Shown here: positions 37,701 to 46,223 of the stretch, piece after piece
Layout of the letters: each line of letters starts with the position of its first letter
Numbering within the stretch: position 1 is the first letter of the stretch
NCBI GenBank assembly: GCA_903882805.1
Contig: CAIRYK010000066.1
Coordinates: 1 to 64,000 of the forward strand
Source of the DNA: an uncultured Bacteroidota bacterium
GTDB taxonomy: Bacteria; Bacteroidota; Bacteroidia; Chitinophagales; Chitinophagaceae
DNA length: 64,000 nt
Reading direction: 5' to 3'
Translations under genes and position numbers: made by a program
The notes under the pieces: model-generated
The model's input: only the letters and a program-made list of their open reading frames with translations
The model's database searches: none
What the model was told of the DNA's origin: nothing

Positions 37701-40700
37701 ATCAGCTGGCACTTCAATTATTACTTATTCTATGGGCGCCGGTTGTCAGGTTACACGCGTTGTAACTGTTTCACCGTCTCCAGTTGCCATAACGGGTACT
37801 ACAAGTATATGTATAGGCAATACCACAGCTTTGTTCGACGCCACACCCGGCGGCGCCTGGAGCAGTAGTAATACTGCTGTAGGTACTATAAGCGGTATAG
37901 GCGTCGTTGGCGGTGTTTCTGCCGGCACAACTGTTATTACCTATACAGTTGGCGGAATATGCTTTGTAACAACCACGGTAACGGTCAACTCCACGCCGAC
38001 ATCAATTACCGGTTCTACAAATGTGTGCGTAGGACAAACTGGATTGCTGGGTAATGGCGTACCGGGCGGTATTTGGACAAGTAGTAATACAGCTGTTGCT
38101 ACTATTGGTTCTACTACAGGTATACTCAACGGGGTTACTGTAGGCACTGCTACTATTACTTACTCGCTTGGGGCAGGATGCGTGCGCACCACCACTATCG
38201 CAGTCAATCCATCGCCCGGTGTTATTACCGGAAGTATGAGCGTTTGTGTTGGCTTTACCAGCGCTTTAAGCAATTCAGTATCTGGCGGTACCTGGACGAG
38301 TAGCGCCACTGGCGTTGCAACTGTTGGTTTGTCAACCGGTATAGTTACCGGTGTGTCTACAGGTACTGCTATTATAACGTACAGATTAGCGACAGGTTGT
38401 GAAACAACAGCGACAGTTACAGTTAATACCGCGCCAGGTCCTATTTTAGGAACAACTTCGTTGTGTGCAGGTACTTCTTTAACGCTTTCTAACTCTGTAA
38501 CCGGTGGGCTGTGGACCAGCAGCAATACCGCCATCGCAACCGTTGGTTCAACAACGGGTGTGGTAAATGGCGTTGCAGCAGGAACAGCTACCATTACTTA
38601 TTCATTGGGTATTGGTTGCGCAGTAACGGCGGTAATAACTGTAAATACCGCGCCAACTGCCATAGGCGGACCGAGTGCATTGTGCGTAGGGTCTACAATG
38701 ACGCTGACCAACGGTGTGCCCGGAGGCAGGTGGACAAGCAGCAACACTGCAATAGCTACAATTGGTTCTATTTCAGGTATTGTATCTGGCGTTGCGCTGG
38801 GTACGGCTGAAATTACCTACACACTTGCAGGCGGATGTACAGTTTCAACGACAATAACAGTTAGCCCAACACCCGGACCAATCACAGGTTCAGGTACATT
38901 GTGCGTTGGCTCGTCTACCCCATACGGCAACATTGTTCCTGGCGGCCTATGGTCATCTACAAGCGCTACAATTTCTATTGGTTCTATTTCTGGCATTGTT
39001 ACAGGCCTTTCTATTGGCACGGCAAGCATTACCTATTCATTAGGCTCAGGTTGCACAGCTTACCGCACTATTACGGTTACGCCCGGACCTGCCGCCATTG
39101 CAGGCGCGTCGAGCGTATGCGAAGGCGGTACTGCTACCTATACCGATGCAACTCCCGGAGGAGACTGGACAAGTAGTAATACGGCTGTAGCGACTATTGG
39201 TTCGCTCAGCGGCATTCTTACTGCGGTATCTGCCGGCACAACTGTTATTACTTATACTACAGGCGTAGGTTGTATGTCGGTAAAAATAGTTACCGTAAAC
39301 GCTACCCCTACTGCTATAACAGGTACTGCTATTTTGTGCTCCGGAACATCTACCACTTTGGCCGACGCTGTTAGCGGAGGTATATGGAGCAGCGGCAATA
39401 CGGCCGTTGCTACCGTAGGGTCGCTTACAGGCGTTGTTTTCGGCGTGTCGGCAGGCACAGCGGTAATAACGTATGCAACAGGAGCTGGTTGTTATGCTAC
39501 GCGTATCGTTACGGTTACGCCATCACCAGCGCCTATAGGCGGTATACCGGTAGCGGGTATTGGCACTACTACTACGCTCACCAACACAGTTGGCGGCGGC
39601 GTATGGACCAGCAGCAATACCGGCGTAGCTACCGTGGGCAGCTCAAGCGGCATTGTTACGGGTGTATCATTAGGAACAACAATTATTACTTACACGGTTG
39701 GTAGCTGCTTCACTACCACTACGGTTACCATAACCAATGCTCCGACACCTATTGGCGGACCTCGTGGTTTGTGCCTTGGTTCTTGCTATACGCTTACAGA
39801 TGGCGTTGGCGGCGGCGTATGGACCAGCAGTAATCCTGCCGTAGCAACTATTGGTTCGTCAACGGGCTTAGTGTGCGCCGTTTCTTTAGGTACATCTGTA
39901 ATCACGTATTCTGTAGGTCTTGGTTTGGGACTATCGGTTACAGCAACTGTTACCGTTAATCCTTCGCCATTACCACTTACAGGGCCAACAGAATTATGCG
40001 TAGGTAGTTCCATTGTATGCCCCCCTTCTACTCCTGGTGGCGTTTGGTCTTCAAGTACTGTACTTGTTGGGCCTATCACCCCTACAACCGGTGTTGTTAC
40101 TGGGGTATCGGCAGGTACTACTACTATTACTTATACGTTGTCGGGCGGTTGCTATGCATTACGCACGCTGACTGTTCACCCAACGCCAACTGCTATATCA
40201 GGTACGGCAAATGTTTGCCGCGGTCAAAGTACTACCTTGATTAATGGTTTAAGTGGAGGTTCGTGGATAAGCAGCAATACAGTAGTTGCAACAATTGGTT
40301 CGACATCAGGAATTGTAAACGGACTTGCAGCAGGCACTTCTACAATTACCTATAGCCTGGGCACAAGCTGTATTGCTACGCATGTTGTTACGGTTTATCC
40401 TTCGGCGCCTATAGCCGGTATTACCAATATATGCGTAGGCAACACTACTACGCTTACCAATGCAGTGCCGGGCGGCAACTGGCTCAGCGATATGCCAACA
40501 GTAGCCACCATCGGACTTACATCAGGGTTAACTTCTGGCGTCTCTGCAGGTACTGCCACTATATCCTACACTTTATCTACCGGCTGTAGAGTAACAACTA
40601 CAGTAACCGTAAATGGTTTGCCAGACCCAATAGCTGGTCCGGCGAGCGTGTGCGTGGGTAGCAGCATCACGTTTACTGATGTTACTCCCGGCGGTACCTG

Positions 40701-43700
40701 GAGTTATTCGGGCGCAGGCGTTGCCACTATTGGCTCAACCACTGGTATTTTAACAGGCCTTAGCGCCGGCCCTATTGTTATAGCGTACTCTATAGGTTCT
40801 GGGTGCAGCGTTACAATGGGCGCAACCATCAATCCTTTACCGTTACCAATAACAGGCGCTACCAATGGTTGCGAAGGATCGCTTACACGTCTTAGCGATA
40901 TTACTCCCGGCGGCCTATGGAGCAGCAGCGATATAGCCATCGCCGATATTGGCTCTATAACAGGCATTGTAAATGGTGTAGCAGCAGGTACATCTACAAT
41001 TACATATACTTTGGCTACGGGTTGTTTCGTAACCCGCGATATTGTTATCAACCCACTGCCTGCGGCAATAGTTGGTTCAACTCGTGTATGCGTTGGCTTG
41101 GCTACCGCCCTCAGCAACCCAACTCCGGGCGGTGAATGGCAAAGTAGCAATACACTGATTGCAACAATTGGCTCATCTACGGGTATGGTTACCGGTGTTT
41201 CTGCTGGTGTGGCAACGATATCTTATATTATGCCTACAAGCTGCTACATTACTACATCGGTAACTGTAGTGCCGTTGCCGGCGCCGGTATCAGGTCCGGC
41301 TAACGTATGCGTTGGTTCAAATATTACGCTGAGCGATGTTACACCAGGCGGTATATGGACATCTACTAACCCTACAATTGCAACCATAGGCTCTACTTCT
41401 GGTATCCTCACCGGCGCATCTTCGGGCACAGTGTTGGTATCATATACACTTGGTTCAGGTTGCTCTGCATTGGCTACTATAATTGTCAATCCAGTTTCGC
41501 CTATCAATGGCGCGTCTGCAGTTTGCGTCGGTCAGCGTATACTCCTGAGCGATACTACCGCCGGCGGCGTATGGACAAGCAGCAACCTTACCGTTGCCAC
41601 TGTAGTGCGTACCGGCGACACAATTGGCACAGTTGCCGGTCTTACAGCAGGTACAGCAATCATTAGCTATACCTTGCCTACCGGCTGCATAGCGTTGAAG
41701 TCTATTCGCGTGGTGGCTGCTCCTCCGGCAATCATTGGCTTATCGCAGGTGTGCGAGGGCGCTACAATTACACTGTCAGACCCAATATTTGGCGGCACAT
41801 GGACCAGCGATAATACAGCTGTTGCCACCGTGGGTATTTCTTCGGGTATTGTAACAGGCGTTAGCGCAGGCGTAGCTACTATCAGCTATAACTTGGGCGC
41901 TTGTCCAGCTACTAAGATTATTACAGTCAATCCACTACCGGCAGCAATAGCAGGTGGACCTAACGTTTGCGTAGGCGCGCCTGTTACCTTTACCAGCGCT
42001 ACACCCGGCGGCACATGGAGCAGTAGCTCTACCGGCATTGCCGTAGTGGGAGCGGGTACGGGCATTGTGACCGGCATTACAGCAGGCACAGCCACTATCA
42101 CTTATCGCATCGTTACCGGTTGCGTTACTACCGCGCCTATTACAGTGTTCCCGGCTCCGGCAAGAATTACCGGAAGTGCGAATATTTGTATTGGACTCTC
42201 TACTGCATTGGCAGACGCTACGCCGGGCGGCGCATGGAGCAGCAGCGATCCCGCTACTGTATGGATAGACGGTACTGGCGTTGCTTATGGCCTTGCTTTG
42301 GGCACAGTCACTATTAGTTATACAGTTGGTTCAGGTTGTTCAGCGCTGTTGCGCGTTACTGTAAGTGATCTTCCTCCAGCTATTACCGGCGCCACCAATG
42401 TGTGCGTTGGTCAGAGCGTTACATTTGCTGATGCTGCCCCCGGCGGCGCATGGACAAGCGGCGACTTTTCTGTGGCATCGGTAGGCACAGCTACCGGCAT
42501 TGTAACCGGTGTAGCGGCAGGCATAGCGCCAATAACTTATACTTTAGGTACCGGTTGCATTGCTGTAAAAGACATCATTGTAGACCCATTACCGGGTCCT
42601 ATTGTTGGCATACCGCAGGTTTGCGTTGGTCTCACAACTCCGCTTTATAGTTCTACTTTTGGCGGTGGCTGGAGCAGTAGCAATACTACTATTGCAACGG
42701 TAGATGCGAGTACCGGCGTAGTAACAGGCGTATCGGCCGGCACGGCAACCATTACCTATAGCGTAGGTTGTTATCAGACTATTACGGTTAGAGTGAATCC
42801 AATGCCGACTGCCATCACCGGCAACACCAATATTTGCCTTGGTTCTACATCTGCCCTCACTAATGGCGTTCCGGGCGGTATCTGGACAAGTTCAATACCT
42901 GGTTCTGCGCCCATTGGTTCTTCTTCAGGTGTGGTTACAGGCGTTGCAATTGGTACGGGCGCTATTGCTTATACATTGGGCGCAAGTTGCAGTGTATCTA
43001 CAACGGTTGCAGTATTGCCGTTGCCTACTGTTTATACTGTATATGGCACAGGTAGTTATTGCGAAGGCGGCAATGGTATCCATATCTACCTATCCGGTTC
43101 TTCTGTTGGGGTAAACTACCTGCTATACAATGGCGGCACTACCCCTACAGGCACTTTTGCAGGCACCGGTGCGCTACTCGATTTTGGGTTGCAAACTGTT
43201 GCCGGCGATTACCATGTGGTTGCAATAAGCTCTATAACGCTTTGCCGTACCAATATGGCAGGTATTGCTACCATAACCATTAACCCTGCTGTTCGTCCGG
43301 CGGTTACGATCACAAATCCCGGTAGCGATACTATTTGCGCAGGCGCATCTACTACCTACACGGCCAACCCAACTAACGGAGGCTCGGCGCCTGCTTATGT
43401 GTGGACGGTGAATGGCGTTACAGTAGGTACAGCCGGCGCTTATACTTTTATTCCTGCCGATGGCGACGTAGTGAAAGTGCTGCTTACTAGCAATGCACTA
43501 TGCGCAATACCGGACACAGCTACGCGTACAAAGAAAATAACTGTAAGCCCAATGGTAAATCCGGTATCCGGTATTGTATCGCATCCTGGCGACACGGTAT
43601 GTAAAGACATGGCTATTACGCTTACTGCGACCCCTACCTACGGCGGCTATACGCCATCGTTTATATGGCGCAAATTTGGGTTGAACGTGAGCGCAGGTCC

Positions 43701-44376
43701 TATCTATAGCTATATACCCAGCGATGGCGACCAGATTACCTGCTTTATGACCAGCAGCTATCCATGTTTGCTTACCGATACAGTAACAAGTCCGGTATTG
43801 CTGGTAAATGTTGTAGAGCCTACTATTCCGCATGTGATGATTGTGGCAAGTCCAAGTTATAATGTAGGCGTTGGCAAACCGGTAACCCTAACTGCCGAAG
43901 TTACAGACGCAGGGTTGCATCCCACTTATCAGTGGTTGGTAAATGGCGTACCGGTTGCGGGAGCTACAACGGCTACTTACACCAGCGTATTCCACAGCGC
44001 TTATCAGGATTCAGTAAGTGTTGATGTAACAAGCAGCGGCGTTTGCCAGATCACTGCGCATAACTGGATGTATATCAACGTGAGCGATGTAGCTGTAAAA
44101 ACTGTCGGTTCATTGGGCGGCGATATCAGCGTATTGCCTAATCCAAACAAAGGAACATTTACCATAAAGGGAACTATAGCAATCGCCAACGGTACGCTTG
44201 ATCTGGAAATTACCAATATGCTTGGTCAGGTGGTTCATCGTTCGGAGGTAACTGTAAGAAACGGAAAAGTTAATGAGCAAGTATCGTTGAGCAATTCAGT
44301 AGCCAGCGGTATGTATATCATCAATCTGCGATCAGCAACCGAGAGCAAAATATTCCATATGGTTATTGAGCAGTAG
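34720..44376 (+). CDS. Giant T9SS-exported protein: glycine-rich head and about 34 Ig-like repeats
   Basis: A 3218-residue exported protein. Signal peptide 1-23 (GWTGFSQ). Residues 24-287 form a glycine-rich domain like that of ALK/LTK-type proteins (GGGGGASDIRIGG, DRVVVAGGGGGAGG, GGGGSSYTSS). Residues 288-2767 hold about 34 Big_2-like repeats of about 73 residues, consensus xITGxxxVCVGxTTTLTDxTPGGxWSSSNTAVATIGSxTGIVTGVSAGTxxITYxxGxGC. A YCEGG-type repeat follows (about 2768-2860), then three Ig/PKD domains and a T9SS type A sorting domain (from about 3136, ISVLPNPNKGTF). Nearly every repeat has one N-terminal and one C-terminal Cys. Repeat 19 lacks the first and repeat 20 the second. The role is probably adhesion or surface structure. 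The C-terminus is paralogous to the gene at 1-1161. Confidence 0.93.
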   Translation: MNYKLSTLLLVLLLAIGWTGFSQTTTYNYTGSVQTYVVPGGLSSITVTAQGAKGGLNSTELSTLCSGTLPDRPGYGACVVCTLAVVSGQVLNIYVGGRGGDGTRVGCTASAGIGGYNGGANGAVGYGPYSGGGGGGASDIRIGGTAFSDRVVVAGGGGGAGGNYYYSTDYERGGDGGTTTGEDGYGGGSPHVSGGAYGGGPSSGGAPGSYSGWTTGTAGSFGLGGAAGSPSGGGGGGGGWYGGGGGCWGGGGGGSSYTSSSIATNVAHTRGCNSVGDGVVTITPNCSAGTIGGPLVICPGTTGTLTNGVSGGTWTSSNTVVATIGSTTGDIVGVSAGTSMITYFVTLPCGSVFSTAVLRVNPSPGPISGTTTMCVGLTTTLTDGGGGTWASSNTGVATVGSSTGIVTGVSAGTSVITYSVGFGMSCLAFTTVTVTPLPAPITGSLSVCVGLTTSLGDATPGGTWSSGSTGVATIGSASGIATGVSTGTSIITYTIGTGCIMTATLLVNPLPAPITGRLSMCVGLTTSLSDVTPGGTWSSGNTAIATVGTSSGIVTGVSAGTALITYTIPTGCIITAMVTVNPLPLPITGTLNVCVGLTTTLGDPTPGGTWSSSNLGVATIGSLSGIATGVTAGTAIITYTIGSTCIITATLLVNPLPTVITGLSSVCVAATITLTDGTPGGVWSSSNTAVATVGSLSGIVTGVSSGLATITYRLPTGCITTTDITVYPIPAPITGITSVCEGLTRTLADASPFGSWSSSDATIASVDATTGVVTGVLAGTVTITYAYGTGCGVTTTFTVNPSPNPITGVTAICLGYTSLLTDAGGGTWSSSNTAVAPIGSTSGIVSGLTLGFATITYTLPTGCITTVLVTVNPLPDPITGTTRLCVGTTTTLRDAVPGGDWSSSNPAVAPVITTLGLVTGLSAGTAIITYTLSTGCYVYTTVTVIPTPGAITGTASLCVGGTTSLSNTVGGGIWISSRTAVATVGSLSGIVTGVSAGTSIITYSMGAGCQVTRVVTVSPSPVAITGTTSICIGNTTALFDATPGGAWSSSNTAVGTISGIGVVGGVSAGTTVITYTVGGICFVTTTVTVNSTPTSITGSTNVCVGQTGLLGNGVPGGIWTSSNTAVATIGSTTGILNGVTVGTATITYSLGAGCVRTTTIAVNPSPGVITGSMSVCVGFTSALSNSVSGGTWTSSATGVATVGLSTGIVTGVSTGTAIITYRLATGCETTATVTVNTAPGPILGTTSLCAGTSLTLSNSVTGGLWTSSNTAIATVGSTTGVVNGVAAGTATITYSLGIGCAVTAVITVNTAPTAIGGPSALCVGSTMTLTNGVPGGRWTSSNTAIATIGSISGIVSGVALGTAEITYTLAGGCTVSTTITVSPTPGPITGSGTLCVGSSTPYGNIVPGGLWSSTSATISIGSISGIVTGLSIGTASITYSLGSGCTAYRTITVTPGPAAIAGASSVCEGGTATYTDATPGGDWTSSNTAVATIGSLSGILTAVSAGTTVITYTTGVGCMSVKIVTVNATPTAITGTAILCSGTSTTLADAVSGGIWSSGNTAVATVGSLTGVVFGVSAGTAVITYATGAGCYATRIVTVTPSPAPIGGIPVAGIGTTTTLTNTVGGGVWTSSNTGVATVGSSSGIVTGVSLGTTIITYTVGSCFTTTTVTITNAPTPIGGPRGLCLGSCYTLTDGVGGGVWTSSNPAVATIGSSTGLVCAVSLGTSVITYSVGLGLGLSVTATVTVNPSPLPLTGPTELCVGSSIVCPPSTPGGVWSSSTVLVGPITPTTGVVTGVSAGTTTITYTLSGGCYALRTLTVHPTPTAISGTANVCRGQSTTLINGLSGGSWISSNTVVATIGSTSGIVNGLAAGTSTITYSLGTSCIATHVVTVYPSAPIAGITNICVGNTTTLTNAVPGGNWLSDMPTVATIGLTSGLTSGVSAGTATISYTLSTGCRVTTTVTVNGLPDPIAGPASVCVGSSITFTDVTPGGTWSYSGAGVATIGSTTGILTGLSAGPIVIAYSIGSGCSVTMGATINPLPLPITGATNGCEGSLTRLSDITPGGLWSSSDIAIADIGSITGIVNGVAAGTSTITYTLATGCFVTRDIVINPLPAAIVGSTRVCVGLATALSNPTPGGEWQSSNTLIATIGSSTGMVTGVSAGVATISYIMPTSCYITTSVTVVPLPAPVSGPANVCVGSNITLSDVTPGGIWTSTNPTIATIGSTSGILTGASSGTVLVSYTLGSGCSALATIIVNPVSPINGASAVCVGQRILLSDTTAGGVWTSSNLTVATVVRTGDTIGTVAGLTAGTAIISYTLPTGCIALKSIRVVAAPPAIIGLSQVCEGATITLSDPIFGGTWTSDNTAVATVGISSGIVTGVSAGVATISYNLGACPATKIITVNPLPAAIAGGPNVCVGAPVTFTSATPGGTWSSSSTGIAVVGAGTGIVTGITAGTATITYRIVTGCVTTAPITVFPAPARITGSANICIGLSTALADATPGGAWSSSDPATVWIDGTGVAYGLALGTVTISYTVGSGCSALLRVTVSDLPPAITGATNVCVGQSVTFADAAPGGAWTSGDFSVASVGTATGIVTGVAAGIAPITYTLGTGCIAVKDIIVDPLPGPIVGIPQVCVGLTTPLYSSTFGGGWSSSNTTIATVDASTGVVTGVSAGTATITYSVGCYQTITVRVNPMPTAITGNTNICLGSTSALTNGVPGGIWTSSIPGSAPIGSSSGVVTGVAIGTGAIAYTLGASCSVSTTVAVLPLPTVYTVYGTGSYCEGGNGIHIYLSGSSVGVNYLLYNGGTTPTGTFAGTGALLDFGLQTVAGDYHVVAISSITLCRTNMAGIATITINPAVRPAVTITNPGSDTICAGASTTYTANPTNGGSAPAYVWTVNGVTVGTAGAYTFIPADGDVVKVLLTSNALCAIPDTATRTKKITVSPMVNPVSGIVSHPGDTVCKDMAITLTATPTYGGYTPSFIWRKFGLNVSAGPIYSYIPSDGDQITCFMTSSYPCLLTDTVTSPVLLVNVVEPTIPHVMIVASPSYNVGVGKPVTLTAEVTDAGLHPTYQWLVNGVPVAGATTATYTSVFHSAYQDSVSVDVTSSGVCQITAHNWMYINVSDVAVKTVGSLGGDISVLPNPNKGTFTIKGTIAIANGTLDLEITNMLGQVVHRSEVTVRNGKVNEQVSLSNSVASGMYIINLRSATESKIFHMVIEQ
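35581..43020 (+). repeat. Array of about 34 coding repeats (about 219 bp each)
   Basis: In-frame tandem repeats encoding Ig-like domains. Copies diverge throughout in nucleotide sequence, with no adjacent near-identical units seen, so the array is old rather than recently expanded. Repeats 19 (39529-39744) and 20 (39745-39969) are the only ones missing one of the two conserved cysteines; repeats 20 and 21 carry additional cysteines. Confidence 0.85.
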
Positions 44377-44410
44377 TAGTTGTAGATTCATATAATTGAA
44401 AATGAAGAGT

Positions 44411-44443
44411 GGGGTAGGCGGCGCGCTTACCCCATTTTTTTTT
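44411..44443 (+). terminator. Rho-independent terminator of the giant gene
   Basis: A 9-bp stem (44411-44419 with 44425-44433, one G-T wobble), 5-base loop, followed by ATTTTTTTTT. It begins 35 bases after the stop. Confidence 0.88.
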
Positions 44444-44539
44444 GCGGTATAGGGTAGGGTAGTAGTTTTGGTACGCAAGTAGCTATATGTGTTTTTGCAA
44501 AACGGTATTGGGTTTTCTTTGTTCTACAAGCGCCTTAAT

Positions 44540-44578
44540 AAAGCAGAAAACCTTGTTAACACTGCGTTTTTCTGCTTT
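44540..44578. promoter_or_regulatory. 11-bp inverted repeat overlapping the mdh -33 region
   Basis: AAAGCAGAAAA (44540-44550) is exactly inverted as TTTTCTGCTTT (44568-44578) with a 17-base spacer. The right arm runs into the -33 element of mdh. It could be an operator or a terminator back-up; no U-run follows in a useful place. Confidence 0.35.
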
Positions 44579-44606
44579 ACCAACCCACATAAAACAATTA
44601 TCTTTG
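44576..44606 (+). promoter_or_regulatory. Promoter of mdh
   Basis: TTTA (44576-44579, one mismatch to TTTG), 19-base spacer, TATCTTTG (44599-44606, exact TAnnTTTG). It predicts a transcript start near 44613 and a leader of about 35 bases to the ATG at 44648. Confidence 0.6.
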
Positions 44607-44647
44607 TGGTAATTTTAAATTAGTTAACCTCAAAAAAACATAATTAA

Positions 44648-45583
44648 ATGAAAGTAACCGTAGTGGGAGCTGGAGCTGTAGGCGCAACCTGCGCAGACAA
44701 TATTGCCCGCAAAGAGCTGGTTGAAGAATTGGTATTAGTGGATATTAAAGAGGGTTTTGCAGAAGGTAAGGCGCTCGATATTATGCAAACCTCGTCGTTG
44801 CTGGGTTTTGATACGCGCGTTATAGGCGTAACTAACGACTACGCTAAAACAGCAAATTCTGACGTAGTAGTTATCACTTCCGGTATTCCTCGTAAGCCTG
44901 GTATGACCCGCGAAGAGCTGATAGGCACTAACGCCCGCATCGTGGAAACTGTTTGCAAAAATTTGCTCGAGTATTCTCCTAATGCTATCGTTGTGGTTAT
45001 ATCTAACCCAATGGATACAATGACCTATTTGGCATTGAAATCGACTGGCTTGCCAAAGAACAGAATCATTGGTATGGGCGGTATTCTCGACAGCGCAAGG
45101 TTCAAAACTTATTTGCAGAAATCATTGAATTGCTCACAGGGCGATTTGCATGCAACTGTAATAGGCGGTCATGGCGACACTACAATGATTCCTTTGACTC
45201 GTTTGGCTACGCTCAACGGTACACCGGTTTCTAATATGCTTGATGCCGATCAGCTGAAGCAGGTTGCTGCAGACACAATGGTAGGCGGCGCTACGCTTAC
45301 AAAACTGTTGGGTACATCTGCATGGTATGCACCGGGCGCAGCAGGAGCGGCATTGGTAGAATCAATCATCCGCAACGAGCGCAAAGTATTCCCTTGCTGC
45401 GTATATCTGGAAGGTGAATATGGCCAGAACGATATTTGCCTGGGTGTTCCTGTAGTAATAGGCAAGAACGGTTGGGAAAGCATTATAGACTACAAACTGA
45501 ACGAAGAAGAACAAGCTGCTTTCAACAAATCAGCCGATGCTGTTCGCAATATGAACGCAGTGTTGGATACGCTGGTAGCTTAA
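44648..45583 (+). CDS. mdh: Malate dehydrogenase
   Basis: Interconverts malate and oxaloacetate with NAD in the TCA cycle. A 311-residue LDH-like MDH: nucleotide-binding GAGAVGA at residues 7-13, D32 (VDI) for NAD, substrate-binding R82 and R88 in GIPRKPGMTREEL, N120, and catalytic H175 in IGGHGDTTMIP. The Arg in the RKPGM loop favours malate over lactate. Codon use is regular, as for highly expressed genes. Monocistronic with a clear promoter and terminator; it sits as a housekeeping island between giant surface-protein genes. Confidence 0.97.
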   Translation: MKVTVVGAGAVGATCADNIARKELVEELVLVDIKEGFAEGKALDIMQTSSLLGFDTRVIGVTNDYAKTANSDVVVITSGIPRKPGMTREELIGTNARIVETVCKNLLEYSPNAIVVVISNPMDTMTYLALKSTGLPKNRIIGMGGILDSARFKTYLQKSLNCSQGDLHATVIGGHGDTTMIPLTRLATLNGTPVSNMLDADQLKQVAADTMVGGATLTKLLGTSAWYAPGAAGAALVESIIRNERKVFPCCVYLEGEYGQNDICLGVPVVIGKNGWESIIDYKLNEEEQAAFNKSADAVRNMNAVLDTLVA

Positions 45584-45610
45584 TACAAGGTAATATTATA
45601 TTTAGAGATG

Positions 45611-45637
45611 GGGTTGTGCAGCTTACTTGCACAACCC
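45611..45637 (+). terminator. Rho-independent terminator of mdh
   Basis: A perfect 10-bp stem (45611-45620 with 45628-45637), 7-base loop, followed by TATATTATTTTATTT, 27 bases after the stop. Confidence 0.85.
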
Positions 45638-45745
45638 TATATTATTTTATTTCCGATTGATATTGATAAAGTCGATGACTTTCGCCGAAATGAATTTATA
45701 CCAGTTAATACCAAATCGATTAAAATTCGGAGCCAAAGTAGGTCA

Positions 45746-46090
45746 TTGCGCCGTTAGGTGCAACAGGTTTGTAGTTGAGTAATGTATTATTTATAGGCTG
45801 CGCCCCGTAGGGTCGCAACAATCCCCGCATGGCGATTTTTAATGTCCAAACGGTATAACTTTCATTTTTCGGCATAATGAAACGCAAGAACAAGTTTGTA
45901 TTTGTCCTTCAAATGCAATCAGTATCACTGCTATTGTTTTGGTGATGAGGCCAGAATGGGTTGAATGTGAATGGGTTATATGAATTTGTAGCCTATTACA
46001 GCACAGTCAACTCCTTCAGAGTTGTACCTCATTTTCCTTATTACCGGAGGCTTCACCTCCGGCTACTCAAGTTTAGCCCTATTGGGCTAA
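45746..46090. repeat. Cluster of four short palindromes (REP-like)
   Basis: Four hairpins lie in 345 bases with no gene: TTGCGCC/GGTGCAA (45746-45763), TGCGCCCC/GGGTCGCA with one mismatch (45799-45817), CCGGAGG/CCTCCGG (46044-46062) and TTAGCCC/GGGCTAA (46073-46090). The first two are joined by GGTTTGTAGTTGAGTAATG. They resemble dispersed extragenic palindromes seen in Bacteroidota genomes (family recognition from memory, unchecked). A 77-codon frame at 45961-46194 runs through them and is probably not a gene. Confidence 0.5.
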
Positions 46091-46223
46091 GTACAAATTG
46101 CAACCAAATTGAGTATCGAACATTCGAAAAAGTAGGCCGATGTTTGAAGTTTAAACGGTATTACACTCGCTGGCAAGACTACATACGAAGCTAAAATATC
46201 TGAGATATACTTTTTTCACCCAT

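Noticed and set aside
35581-43020. CRISPR-like or non-coding direct repeats
   Set aside because: The periodicity is about 219 bp, in frame throughout, and matches protein domains.
45961-46194. 77-codon open frame on the plus strand
   Set aside because: It runs through two palindromes; the encoded residues come from the hairpin arms and show no family resemblance.
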